From JACQNR01 sp049515175 (GTDB taxonomy: Bacteria > Acidobacteriota > Terriglobia > UBA7540), in the NCBI GenBank assembly GCA_049515175.1, contig JBEKUI010000198.1, positions 1-9,204 of the forward strand: a DNA stretch of 9,204 nt, in the 5' to 3' direction. Below the pieces are notes generated by a model that saw nothing but the letters and a program-made list of their open reading frames with translations, was not told the origin of the DNA and ran no database searches. Shown here piece by piece: positions 1 to 6,067 of this stretch; the first letter of the stretch is position 1; the number at the start of each line of letters is the position of its first letter. A program made the translations under genes and the position numbers.

Positions 1-1097
1 CCGTGCCACGCGGATTTGACCTGAAACGCTTCGGCGAGCGCCGCAACCTTTCGCGCGGCGCTGATGCCGCCGATGTGCCCGAGGTCGCAGCGGATGTAGT
101 CGATCAACTGCTCGGTGATGAGCGGCACGCAATCCCAGAGCGAGTTGAACAGCTCGCCCATGGCGAGTGGTGTGGTGGAATGCTGGCGAATCACGCGGAA
201 GCTCTCCTTGTGTTCGGGGCGCAGCAGGTCTTCGAGGAAGAAGAGGTGGTACGGTTCGAGTTCTTTGGCGAGCCGCGCCGCATCGATAGGGCCGAGCTTC
301 TCGTGCGTGTCATGCAGCAACTCGACCTCGTCGCCCAGCTTGGCGCGCAGGTGGTCAAAGAGCTTCGGCACGATGCGCAGATACGGGCCAGGCTCGAAGG
401 TTTCCGTCTGCGGCAGATCGTCTTGTTGTGCCACGCGCCCGGCGTGCTCCTCGGATTTCTGTTTGCCCGATGTACCGTAGGTTCCCTCCAGGCCGGGAAT
501 CGCCACCTGCGCGCGCACGCACTTGAATCCGCGCTCCATGGCGCGTCGCACCGCGTCTTCGACTTCTGCAAACTCGCTGCCGCTGGCGTGCGTGTAAGCG
601 AGCGCTCCGATGCGCGTTCGCCCGCCCAGCAATTGATAGACGGGCATTCCGGCGCGCTTGCCCTTGATGTCCCAGAGGGCCGTATCGACTCCCGCGATGG
701 CCGTCATCTGCACCGGCCCGCTGCGCCAGTAGGAGCCACGGTAAAGATACTGATAGATGTCCTCGATCTGCTCCGGGTCGCGGCCGATGAGCAACGGAGC
801 GATGTGCTCTTTGAGGGCGGTAGCTACGGCGAGCTCGCGGCCATTGAGCGTGGCGTCGCCCACGCCGTAAAGTCCCGGTTCGCTGGTGAGAATCTTCACC
901 ACCACGTAGTTCCGACCCGGGCAAGTCACGATCACGCGCACGTCGGTGATTTTGAGCGGCGGGAGTCCGCGGGAAGACGTCGCCATTGTCGATACGCCGC
1001 GTGCCGTGTCACTGGCAGCTAGAGAATTTCCGAGCGCCGCCGCGCCCGTCATTTTGAGAAAGTTGCGCCGCCCCGGGCCGTCTGAGCGAATTGGCAT
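1..1097 (-). CDS. Mannonate dehydratase-like (ManD/RspA) enolase-superfamily protein with Tat signal; C-terminus beyond window
   Basis: This is a partial gene: 365 codons are visible, reading leftward off the window edge, so the C-terminal end is missing. In the ManD/RspA family the enzyme removes water from D-mannonate or a related sugar acid to give a 2-keto-3-deoxy sugar acid, using Mg2+. Visible family marks are TCPGRNYVVVKI (58-69), GDATLNGREL (80-89), a YWRSGPV stretch (123-129), LWDIKGK (141-147), Arg195 in VRAQ, and Tyr207 in GTYG. The three predicted metal ligands are Asp263 (HDTH, with His265 as likely acid), Glu289 and Glu315, spaced 26 and 26 as in characterised ManD enzymes. The N-terminus carries GRRNFLK (9-15) followed by an Ala/Gly-rich stretch, a twin-arginine export signal that canonical ManD proteins lack. 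The ATG at 1097 is chosen because the Tat motif follows it and GGAGG lies 3 bases upstream. The family call is firm; the substrate is not. Confidence 0.87.
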   Translation of the reverse strand, partial: MPIRSDGPGRRNFLKMTGAAALGNSLAASDTARGVSTMATSSRGLPPLKITDVRVIVTCPGRNYVVVKILTSEPGLYGVGDATLNGRELAVATALKEHIAPLLIGRDPEQIEDIYQYLYRGSYWRSGPVQMTAIAGVDTALWDIKGKRAGMPVYQLLGGRTRIGALAYTHASGSEFAEVEDAVRRAMERGFKCVRAQVAIPGLEGTYGTSGKQKSEEHAGRVAQQDDLPQTETFEPGPYLRIVPKLFDHLRAKLGDEVELLHDTHEKLGPIDAARLAKELEPYHLFFLEDLLRPEHKESFRVIRQHSTTPLAMGELFNSLWDCVPLITEQLIDYIRCDLGHIGGISAARKVAALAEAFQVKSAWH

Positions 1098-1214
1098 GTG
1101 TGCCTCCAACAAGGGATTTGTCTATTGGCAGGGGAATTCTACGCCACCGGAACAAGCTTCGGCCAGAAGAAGACGGGCGCCCGGGCCGCGACTCGGGAAA
1201 CCCCACGTAGCCCC

Positions 1215-1466
1215 CTAGGGATTTGTCGCTGCAGTTCTTCTTTTTAGTCGCCTGTACTCCCAAGAAAATCCGAGGGCGAACATGCTTACGGTCACGACCA
1301 GGCAATGCAGGTAGAAATGGTGCCAAAGCGTGACCACATCAAATCCTATGGTTTCTCCTCCACGCGGCGTCAAGGCTGCAAACACAACTATGAGCCCGAC
1401 CACCAGAAAAATTACAGCTACTATCAGCGACAGCAAGCCTACCAGGACGCATTTCACGAAGGTCAT
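1215..1466 (-). CDS. Small two-helix membrane protein, function unknown
   Basis: This encodes 83 residues and I do not recognise the family. Residues 4-32 form one long hydrophobic stretch (VLVGLLSLIVAVIFLVVGLI core). A second hydrophobic segment spans about 51-68. It ends in a basic tail, EYRRLKRR (70-77). Basic residues at both ends suggest that both termini are cytoplasmic and that the loop at 33-50 faces outward. The reading frame stays open further upstream, but the ATG at 1466 is preferred: GAGGAG lies 8 bases before it, and the upstream extension does not look like protein. It sits 117 bases upstream of the ManD-like gene on the same strand, so the two could share a transcript. Nothing ties their functions together. 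It is divergent from typA. Confidence 0.6.
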   Translation of the reverse strand: MTFVKCVLVGLLSLIVAVIFLVVGLIVVFAALTPRGGETIGFDVVTLWHHFYLHCLVVTVSMFALGFSWEYRRLKRRTAATNP

Positions 1467-1616
1467 TGTAGTAACTCCTCGACCGTCCGAATCGGATGTG
1501 TGATTCCCCGCCCCATTGCAGATACGATGTTTGAGTTTGATGGACGCAATAGAAATCATATCACCCGGATCGTAATGGAAGAAGAAGGCAGCCTTCAGAT
1601 TCTCTTGCCGCCAGTT

Positions 1617-1633
1617 CGAGGGACCATCCCTCG
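1617..1633. promoter_or_regulatory. 17-bp perfect dyad / stem-loop upstream of typA
   Basis: CGAGGGA and TCCCTCG form a perfect 7-bp inverted repeat separated by CCA. It lies about 38 bases upstream of the TATACT hexamer and about 150 bases upstream of the typA start. There is no T-run on either side, so it is not a standard intrinsic terminator. It may be an operator-like dyad or may be chance in GC-rich DNA. Confidence 0.3.
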
Positions 1634-1767
1634 TCATGACAACGGGGAGTGCAAGGGGCACAAGCCGGTGTATACTGGAGTTTTCCCAGCAGCCGAAAGC
1701 GGAACTCCTGGTTCAGCAAGACTTCCTCGAGATTCCAAGTATAAATCCTCGACAGGCGGAAGAGGTT

Positions 1768-1773
1768 AGGGAG
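1768..1773 (+). promoter_or_regulatory. Ribosome binding site that fixes the TTG start of typA
   Basis: AGGGAG lies 6 bases before a TTG at 1780, an ideal spacing. There is no ATG or GTG close by that would leave the G1 motif intact with a normal N-terminus. This site decides in favour of TTG as the typA initiation codon. Confidence 0.7.
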
Positions 1774-1779
1774 CGGTCA

Positions 1780-3609
1780 TTGAATTCGAACATCCGTAAT
1801 ATCGCCATCATCGCGCACGTGGACCACGGCAAGACGACGCTCGTGGACGCCATGTTCAAGCAGAGCGGCATCTACAAGGCCAACCAGGAAGTGGTCGAGC
1901 GTGTCATGGACTCGAACGAGCTCGAGCGCGAGCGCGGCATCACCATTCTCGCCAAAAACACCGCTGTGACCTACCAGGGTGTGCACATCAACATCGTGGA
2001 TACGCCTGGCCACAGCGACTTCGGTGGCGAAGTCGAACGCGCGCTGAAGATGGTGGACGGCGTTCTGCTGCTCGTCGACGCGAGCGAAGGCCCGCTGCCG
2101 CAGACGCGCTACGTGCTCCGCAAGGCGTTGGAAGCCAAACTCCCACCCATCGTGGTGATTAACAAGATCGACCGCAGTGACGCGCGTCCGCAGGAAGTCG
2201 TGAACGAGGTCTATGACCTCTTCATCGACCTCGACGCCACGGAAGACCAGCTTGACTTCCCCATTCTCTACACAATATCGCGCGACGGGGTCGCCAAGAA
2301 ATCCCTCGACGACCCTTCGGAAACTCTAAAGCCTCTCTTTGACGCTATCCTGGCCACGATCCCCCTGCCCGAGGGTGATGCTTCCGACCCGCTGCAACTA
2401 CTTGTCGCCAATCTCGACTACAGCGATTATCACGGCCGGGTGGCGCTGGGGCGGATTTTTGCCGGCACGTTGCGGCGCGGCGACGAGGTGGCCATCGTCA
2501 AGCTCGACGGGAGCATTCAAAAGACGCGCATCACCAAGCTTTTTGGTTTTGAGGGCCTGGAGCGCACCGATCTCGATGAGGCCGGAGTGGGAGACATCGT
2601 CGCCATCGCCGGGGTCGAGGGCATCACCATCGGAGAAACTGTGACCAGCGTTGAGACGCCGAAACCTCTCACTCGCATTCCTATCGACGAGCCGACGATT
2701 TCCATGGTCTTCACCATCAACACCTCGCCTTTTTCCGGCCGCGAGGGAACGTATGTCACGTCGCGGCACCTCCGCGATCGGCTGGACAAGGAACTGCTCA
2801 CCAACGTCTCCATCCGCGTCGAAGAGATGGAGAACACCGATGCCTTCAAGGTGATGGGCCGCGGCGAACTGCAGCTCGCTATCCTGATCGAGATGATGCG
2901 GCGCGAGGGCTACGAGCTGATGGTGGGCAAACCCGAAATCGTCACGCGCACGACCGGGGGTAAATTGCAGGAGCCGGTCGAGCAGCTCATCATCGATGTC
3001 CCGCAGGAATTCGTGGGCGTACTGATGCAGGAAATGGGCATTCGCAAGGGCGTCAACACCAAGATGGTGAGCCACGGGACCACGGGCACTGGGCGCGTGC
3101 GTCTCGAGTTCTCCATCCCCTCGCGCGGCCTGATCGGCTTGCGCAGCGAAGTCCTGAAGCTGACCCGCGGCACGATCGTAATGAACACGCTGTTTGACGG
3201 CTACACGGACTGGCAGGGCGATATTCCGTCGCGCCTGACGGGGGCGCTGGTTGCCGACCGCCCCGGCCGCACCACGAGCTACGCCCTCTACAACCTGCAG
3301 GAGCGCGGCGAACTGTTTGTCGGGCCGGGCATCGACGTGTACGAAGGGATGCTGATCGGCCAGAGCGCGCGCTGGGACGACATGGATGTGAACGCCGTCA
3401 AAGAGAAAAAGCAAACCAACATGCGCGCCTCCGTCGCCGACGAAGCCATCCGCCTCGTTCCCATCCATCCTTTGAACCTGGAAGAGGCCATCGAATTCAT
3501 TGCCGATGATGAATATGTAGAAGTGACCCCGCAATCCATCCGACTGCGAAAGAAAATCCTGCAGGCCAACCAGCGGCCGCGTAAACACCGCAACAAGGGT
3601 CAAGAGTAG
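1780..3609 (+). CDS. typA: Ribosome-associated translational GTPase TypA/BipA
   Basis: TypA (BipA) is a cytoplasmic translational GTPase of the EF-G/LepA family. It binds the ribosome and supports 50S assembly and growth under stress or cold. The product has 609 residues, the usual family length. G-domain motifs are all present: G1 AHVDHGKTT (12-20), the switch I RGITI (52-56) with its Thr, G3 DTPGH (74-78) with the catalytic His78, and G4 NKID (128-131). The rest fits the family: a beta-barrel domain 2 (about 205-292), the EF-G-like domain III with GRGELQLAILIEMMRREGYE (360-379), and the TypA-specific C-terminal half, including SRGLIGLRSE (448-457) and the conserved KEKKQTNMRAS segment (541-551). 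The TTG at 1780 is chosen because of the spaced AGGGAG and because the protein then begins NSNIRNIAIIAHVDHGKTT, as family members do. It is probably transcribed alone, since flanking genes are on the other strand or distant. Confidence 0.96.
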   Translation: MNSNIRNIAIIAHVDHGKTTLVDAMFKQSGIYKANQEVVERVMDSNELERERGITILAKNTAVTYQGVHINIVDTPGHSDFGGEVERALKMVDGVLLLVDASEGPLPQTRYVLRKALEAKLPPIVVINKIDRSDARPQEVVNEVYDLFIDLDATEDQLDFPILYTISRDGVAKKSLDDPSETLKPLFDAILATIPLPEGDASDPLQLLVANLDYSDYHGRVALGRIFAGTLRRGDEVAIVKLDGSIQKTRITKLFGFEGLERTDLDEAGVGDIVAIAGVEGITIGETVTSVETPKPLTRIPIDEPTISMVFTINTSPFSGREGTYVTSRHLRDRLDKELLTNVSIRVEEMENTDAFKVMGRGELQLAILIEMMRREGYELMVGKPEIVTRTTGGKLQEPVEQLIIDVPQEFVGVLMQEMGIRKGVNTKMVSHGTTGTGRVRLEFSIPSRGLIGLRSEVLKLTRGTIVMNTLFDGYTDWQGDIPSRLTGALVADRPGRTTSYALYNLQERGELFVGPGIDVYEGMLIGQSARWDDMDVNAVKEKKQTNMRASVADEAIRLVPIHPLNLEEAIEFIADDEYVEVTPQSIRLRKKILQANQRPRKHRNKGQE

Positions 3610-3617
3610 AACCCCCT

Positions 3618-3656
3618 TGGCCTTCGCATCGGCCGGGTCAGGCAGGGCGAAGGTCG
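3618..3656 (+). terminator. Stem-loop after typA, weak terminator candidate
   Basis: TGGCCTTCGC (3618-3627) pairs with GCGAAGGTCG (3647-3656): 10 pairs, two of them G-U, around a 19-base loop. It begins 9 bases after the typA stop. The loop is long and no T-run follows, so it fits a 3'-end processing or Rho-dependent stop better than an intrinsic terminator. Confidence 0.35.
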
Positions 3657-3958
3657 CCCGAGCAAGTGATCTTTGGCGAGAAATAAACCCCAAACTCCCG
3701 CCTCCACAATGGACCCAATGTCACTGTTTCGCCAGGACATTCTGACAGCCAGCTTCAAAAGTGTCCTAAATAGCTACATTCGTGCGACACGGAACATCGC
3801 AGGATTCGGGCATTTTGTCTGGACAAGAAGTCCGAGGCGGGGGGAGATGTTCGGGAGGTCGGGATGAGGAATGAAAGGGGCTGATTCACATTTTTGACGC
3901 GGCAATCGATGGCAGACGAGTGCTTTTCTACCCCTTCGATCCGCTCCCAATAGCGAAA

Positions 3959-3986
3959 CCGCAGTGAGTTGTGCACATCACTGCGG
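3959..3986 (-). terminator. Stem-loop downstream of the PEGA gene
   Basis: CCGCAGTGA (3959-3967) and TCACTGCGG (3978-3986) form a perfect 9-bp stem with a 10-base loop. Read on the minus strand it starts 25 bases after the PEGA stop codon and is followed by TTTCG, a poor T-run. It is a plausible transcription terminator for the PEGA gene. Because the stem is symmetrical it could also affect transcripts arriving from typA. Confidence 0.5.
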
Positions 3987-4010
3987 CGGCAAAATCTTCA
4001 ATTCTTCGAG

Positions 4011-4592
4011 TTACTTCTGCGACTCGGCTTTGGCCCCATTCGCGATCGGCTTGAGACGGATATCGAGTTGCTGTAACGTCGGCTGCTCGATGTTCAGGAC
4101 GGTTTCGGAGGGCTCGTAGCCCGCCGTCTCGACGCGCAGGACGTGGATCCCGGCGGGGAGCTGGAACGGCCCAAGGTTATCGGAGGTCCCGACAAAGACG
4201 CCATCGAGGACGATGCGTGCTTTGATCGGGTAAGTGGTCAGGAGCAGAGTGGTTACATCCTCTTTCCGATAGCCGGCATTGGGGTTGTAACCCGCCTGGC
4301 GTGGATCGGCGGAAGGATAGCGCTCAACCCACCAATGCGGGGGCAGATAGGGATCGGTCGTGGTATACGGGGTAAGGTTCAGGAAGGGCGAGTAGGACCC
4401 GCCATAGAAGCCGAACCCTCCATAGGACGGGAAGAAGTACGGCGTGACATAGCTCGGCCCGGATGGCGCCGGCGCGGGGCTCAAGCCGATGCCTCCAGTT
4501 CGGTCACTGGCGCTCAGCGTCGAGCCACCCAAAGTTAGTGCTATCAAGGCAGCGGCGCAGGTCAATCCCAAGTTCTTCAGCAAGCGGTCCAT
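4011..4592 (-). CDS. Secreted Pro/Tyr/Gly-rich protein with C-terminal PEGA domain
   Basis: The product has 193 residues. The first 28 form a Sec signal peptide: basic DRLLKN, a hydrophobic core LTCAAALIALTLGG, and a likely signal-peptidase I site after LSA (26-28). There is no lipobox. Residues 30-110 are low-complexity, rich in Pro, Tyr, Gly and Ser (for example PYFFPSYGGFGFYGG at 51-65). This is typical of extended surface or envelope-exposed linkers. Residues 113-182 match a PEGA-type beta domain: LLLTTYPIKARIVLDGVFVG (117-135), then GPFQLPAGIHVLRVETAGYEP (141-161) and the closing strand. PEGA domains are small extracytoplasmic beta modules, probably for binding carbohydrate or envelope partners; no catalytic residues are expected. 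The ATG at 4592 follows a purine-rich GAGAGGGG. It is divergent from the M20-dap operon, with an operator-like dyad between them. The specific role is unknown. Confidence 0.82.
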   Translation of the reverse strand: MDRLLKNLGLTCAAALIALTLGGSTLSASDRTGGIGLSPAPAPSGPSYVTPYFFPSYGGFGFYGGSYSPFLNLTPYTTTDPYLPPHWWVERYPSADPRQAGYNPNAGYRKEDVTTLLLTTYPIKARIVLDGVFVGTSDNLGPFQLPAGIHVLRVETAGYEPSETVLNIEQPTLQQLDIRLKPIANGAKAESQK

Positions 4593-4612
4593 AAGCCCCC
4601 CTCTCTTCTACT

Positions 4613-4629
4613 GGCCGGACACTCCGGCC
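4613..4629 (-). promoter_or_regulatory. Stem-loop in the presumed leader of the PEGA gene
   Basis: GGCCGGA and TCCGGCC are a perfect 7-bp inverted repeat with a 3-base loop, 20 bases before the PEGA start on the minus strand and just outside its ribosome site. It could shape the 5' end of the mRNA. There is no T-run, so it is not an intrinsic terminator. Confidence 0.35.
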
Positions 4630-4680
4630 CCACGAACGATCGAAGCACTCCCCCCAACACTCGATGCTTTCCCCGATAAC

Positions 4681-4706
4681 CAATTTGCCATGACGGCGGC
4701 AAATTG
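4681..4706. promoter_or_regulatory. 26-bp operator-like dyad (9+8+9)
   Basis: CAATTTGCC (4681-4689) and GGCAAATTG (4698-4706) are perfect inverted repeats separated by 8 bases, so the half-site centres are 17 bases apart. This is the geometry of a dimeric repressor or activator site. It is AT-richer than the surroundings and lies between two divergent genes. Which regulator binds, if any, is unknown. Confidence 0.45.
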
Positions 4707-4934
4707 CAATGGTACTTTGGTGCCGACGACGCCGAGACTGTATGTCATTCAACCTTCATGGGTTATCGGAACCATAAGGGGATTTGCCTTGACGCTCTTT
4801 TCGCTTGTGGGCTAACGTTTAAGGACGTTTCCAACGGACGAGTAGCGGCCGGGTGCAAGTGTCCCGCGGAAAGTTGTTGCTGGCGTGCTGTTGTAACGGT
4901 CAGATTACGGACGGGTTCGACCGCCAGCTGACAG

Positions 4935-5957
4935 ATGCCAACGAAAGATATCACCATGCACCTTTTTGAACTGGCGCGCCGACTGGTCGATATCGAATCC
5001 GTCACAGGCAACGAACAGGCCTGCGCGGAGATGCTGCGCGACCACTTGAAGGGCCTGATGTTCCACGTGGAACATCAGCCTGTCAGCCCGGGCCGCGCCA
5101 ACGTTTTTGCGACACGTGGCACTCCGGAAATTGTGCTCAGCACGCATATGGATACGGTACCTCCGTTCGTTGCTTCGAGTGAGGATGACGAGTATATCTA
5201 CGGCCGGGGGTCGTGCGACGCCAAGGGCATTATGGCCGCGCAGGTTACCGCAGCCGAACGGCTAACCGGCGAAGGCGTGACAAACTTCGGTCTGCTGTTT
5301 CTGGTGGGTGAAGAAACCATGAGTGACGGCGCGCGGGTGGCCAATCAATCGCCGATGGGGACGCGCTTCATGATCAATGGCGAGCCCACAGAAAACAAGC
5401 TGGCGCTCGGCTCGAAAGGCATCCTGCGGGTGGAGATCTGCGCGCGCGGGCGCATGGCGCACTCGGCCTATCCCCATCTGGGTGAATCGGCGATCGAGAA
5501 GTTGCTCGATATCCTCGCCGACCTGCGCCGCATGCCGCTGCCCGTCGATCCGGTGCTGGGGCCTTCGACGCTCAACATCGGTCTGATCTCCGGCGGGCGT
5601 GCCGCGAATATCGTGCCGGATGAAGCGCGCGCGGATGTGCTGATCCGCACTGTGAACGGCACGGACGCGCTGCGACAGAACATTCGGCGGATTCTGGACG
5701 GCCGCTGCGAATTTGAGTTTATTCGCGAGACGCCAGCGCTTAGAATGGAGAAGGTCGAGGGATTCGAAGCGGACGTGGTCGCCTTCACAACTGACCTGCC
5801 GAACCTGACGAATTGGGGACGGCCGTTGCTGCTCGGCCCGGGGTCGATCAGCGTCGCACACACGGATCACGAGCGGGTTCGCAAGGCCGATCTGGCTCGC
5901 GCTGTGGAGTTATATTGCCGGTTGGTGCGTCAGTTGAAGGCGAGGAATTCAGATTGA
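4935..5957 (+). CDS. M20-family metallopeptidase (DapE/ArgE-type deacylase)
   Basis: The 340-residue product is a cytoplasmic two-metal amidohydrolase of the M20 family, which removes acyl groups or amino acids from amino-acid substrates. Visible active-site residues are His71 and Asp73 (THMDTVPPF), bridging Asp95 (GRGSCDAKG), catalytic Glu126 and ligand Glu127 (GEE), ligand Glu150 (NGEPTE) and the C-terminal His309 (SVAHTDHE). The dimerisation (lid) domain is at about 158-265, with the conserved AHSAYPHLGES (175-185). The next genes are asd, dapB and dapA, so a role as succinyl- or acetyl-diaminopimelate deacylase is attractive. However, ArgE-like, LysK-like or dipeptidase activity cannot be excluded, so no symbol is given. 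The start is uncertain: ATG 4935 and ATG 4956 (protein MHLFELARRL) both have weak ribosome sites, and homologues fit the second slightly better. Residues 42-47 (MFHVEH) are encoded by a parS-like palindrome. Confidence 0.88.
   Translation: MPTKDITMHLFELARRLVDIESVTGNEQACAEMLRDHLKGLMFHVEHQPVSPGRANVFATRGTPEIVLSTHMDTVPPFVASSEDDEYIYGRGSCDAKGIMAAQVTAAERLTGEGVTNFGLLFLVGEETMSDGARVANQSPMGTRFMINGEPTENKLALGSKGILRVEICARGRMAHSAYPHLGESAIEKLLDILADLRRMPLPVDPVLGPSTLNIGLISGGRAANIVPDEARADVLIRTVNGTDALRQNIRRILDGRCEFEFIRETPALRMEKVEGFEADVVAFTTDLPNLTNWGRPLLLGPGSISVAHTDHERVRKADLARAVELYCRLVRQLKARNSD
5055..5078. other. parS: parS-like ParB-binding palindrome inside the M20 gene
   Basis: Positions 5055-5078 are a perfect 24-bp palindrome. 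Its core, TGTTCCACGTGGAACA (5059-5074), differs at one base from the B. subtilis-type parS TGTTCCACGTGAAACA, and is the fully symmetrical form of the widespread chromosomal consensus TGTTNCACGTGAAACA. parS is the site where ParB loads and spreads, recruits SMC, and drives origin segregation with ParA. Known sites cluster near oriC and often lie inside genes. No parA, parB, rsmG or dnaA is in this window, so the call rests on the motif alone. I saw no second copy in the window. Confidence 0.78.
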
Positions 5958-6031
5958 TGGTTGAAGAGTACGACGAGGTGGGGATTTCAATCTGCAATCT
6001 TTGACTTACTTGGGGGCAGAAGGGAGCAAGC

Positions 6032-6054
6032 GCGTTCCCGTCCGACGGGAGCGC
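6032..6054 (+). promoter_or_regulatory. Strong hairpin just upstream of asd
   Basis: Bases 6032-6041 pair with 6045-6054 as a 10-bp stem (one G-U pair) closed by a CCG triloop. It ends 13 bases before the asd ATG. No T-run follows, so it is not an intrinsic terminator. The only purine-rich ribosome-site-like sequence close to asd, GGGAG (6047-6051), lies within the 3' arm, so folding might limit asd translation or protect the 5' end of a processed mRNA. Confidence 0.45.
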
Positions 6055-6067
6055 AGAATAAGCCATC

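Larger units (their letters stand above)
1467..1779. other. Divergent intergenic region between the small membrane gene and typA
   Basis: These 313 bases lie between two divergently transcribed starts and should hold both promoters. No strong sigma70 pair is visible. On the plus strand there are -10-like hexamers TATACT (1671-1676) and TATAAA (1740-1745), but neither has a good -35 box at 16-18 bases. A 17-bp stem-loop sequence lies at 1617-1633. Open frames cross the region, including an in-frame 48-codon extension of typA from an ATG at 1636, but their translations look non-coding. Confidence 0.4.
3610..4010. other. Intergenic region between the converging typA and PEGA genes
   Basis: These 401 bases separate two convergent genes. 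I see no convincing gene. Short open frames (for example 3673-3867 on plus and 3755-3976 on minus) have no recognisable domain, no good ribosome site and odd composition. Two stem-loops sit near the two gene ends, at 3618-3656 after typA and 3959-3986 after the PEGA gene. The middle (about 3700-3900) is less GC-rich than its neighbours and could be decayed sequence, but I could not match it to an element. Confidence 0.5.
4593..4934. other. Divergent intergenic region between the PEGA gene and the M20-dap operon
   Basis: These 342 bases contain the upstream regions of both transcripts. Visible structure comprises a 17-bp stem-loop (4613-4629) close to the PEGA start and a 26-bp perfect dyad (4681-4706). 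There is also a possible -35 box TTGACG (4789-4794) for the operon; the best -10 at suitable spacing (TAACGT, 4813-4818) is weak. No riboswitch of the lysine class could be recognised. Short open frames here look non-coding. Confidence 0.45.

Noticed and set aside
3..1022. Long plus-strand open frame (339 codons) opposite the ManD-like gene
   Set aside because: The minus-strand frame has full family motifs; this one has none. Long antisense frames are common in GC-rich genes.
1174..1183. CGGGCGCCCG palindrome between the small membrane gene and the ManD-like gene
   Set aside because: It has no loop and no T-run, and short GC palindromes are expected in this composition.
1636..1779. 48-codon N-terminal extension of typA from ATG 1636
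   Set aside because: The extension is unlike any TypA N-terminus and has no ribosome site. The TTG at 1780 with AGGGAG gives the family-typical start.
2398..3693. 431-codon minus-strand frame opposite typA
   Set aside because: It has no domain, an unusual His/Asp/Arg-rich composition, and is complementary to highly conserved typA codons. It is a shadow of the real gene.
3673..3976. Short open frames on both strands between typA and the PEGA gene, considered as a small gene or transposon remnant
   Set aside because: There are no recognisable residues, terminal repeats or ribosome site. The region is described as intergenic instead.
5108..5122. Second CACGTGG-containing sequence, near 5111, considered as another parS
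   Set aside because: It lacks the TGTT/AACA arms; only the central CACGTG is shared.
5957..6004. 15-codon mini-frame (MVEEYDEVGISICNL) overlapping the M20 stop as TGATG
   Set aside because: It might be a leader peptide for asd, but it has no lysine or threonine run, no ribosome site of its own and no paired attenuator with T-run. Probably chance.
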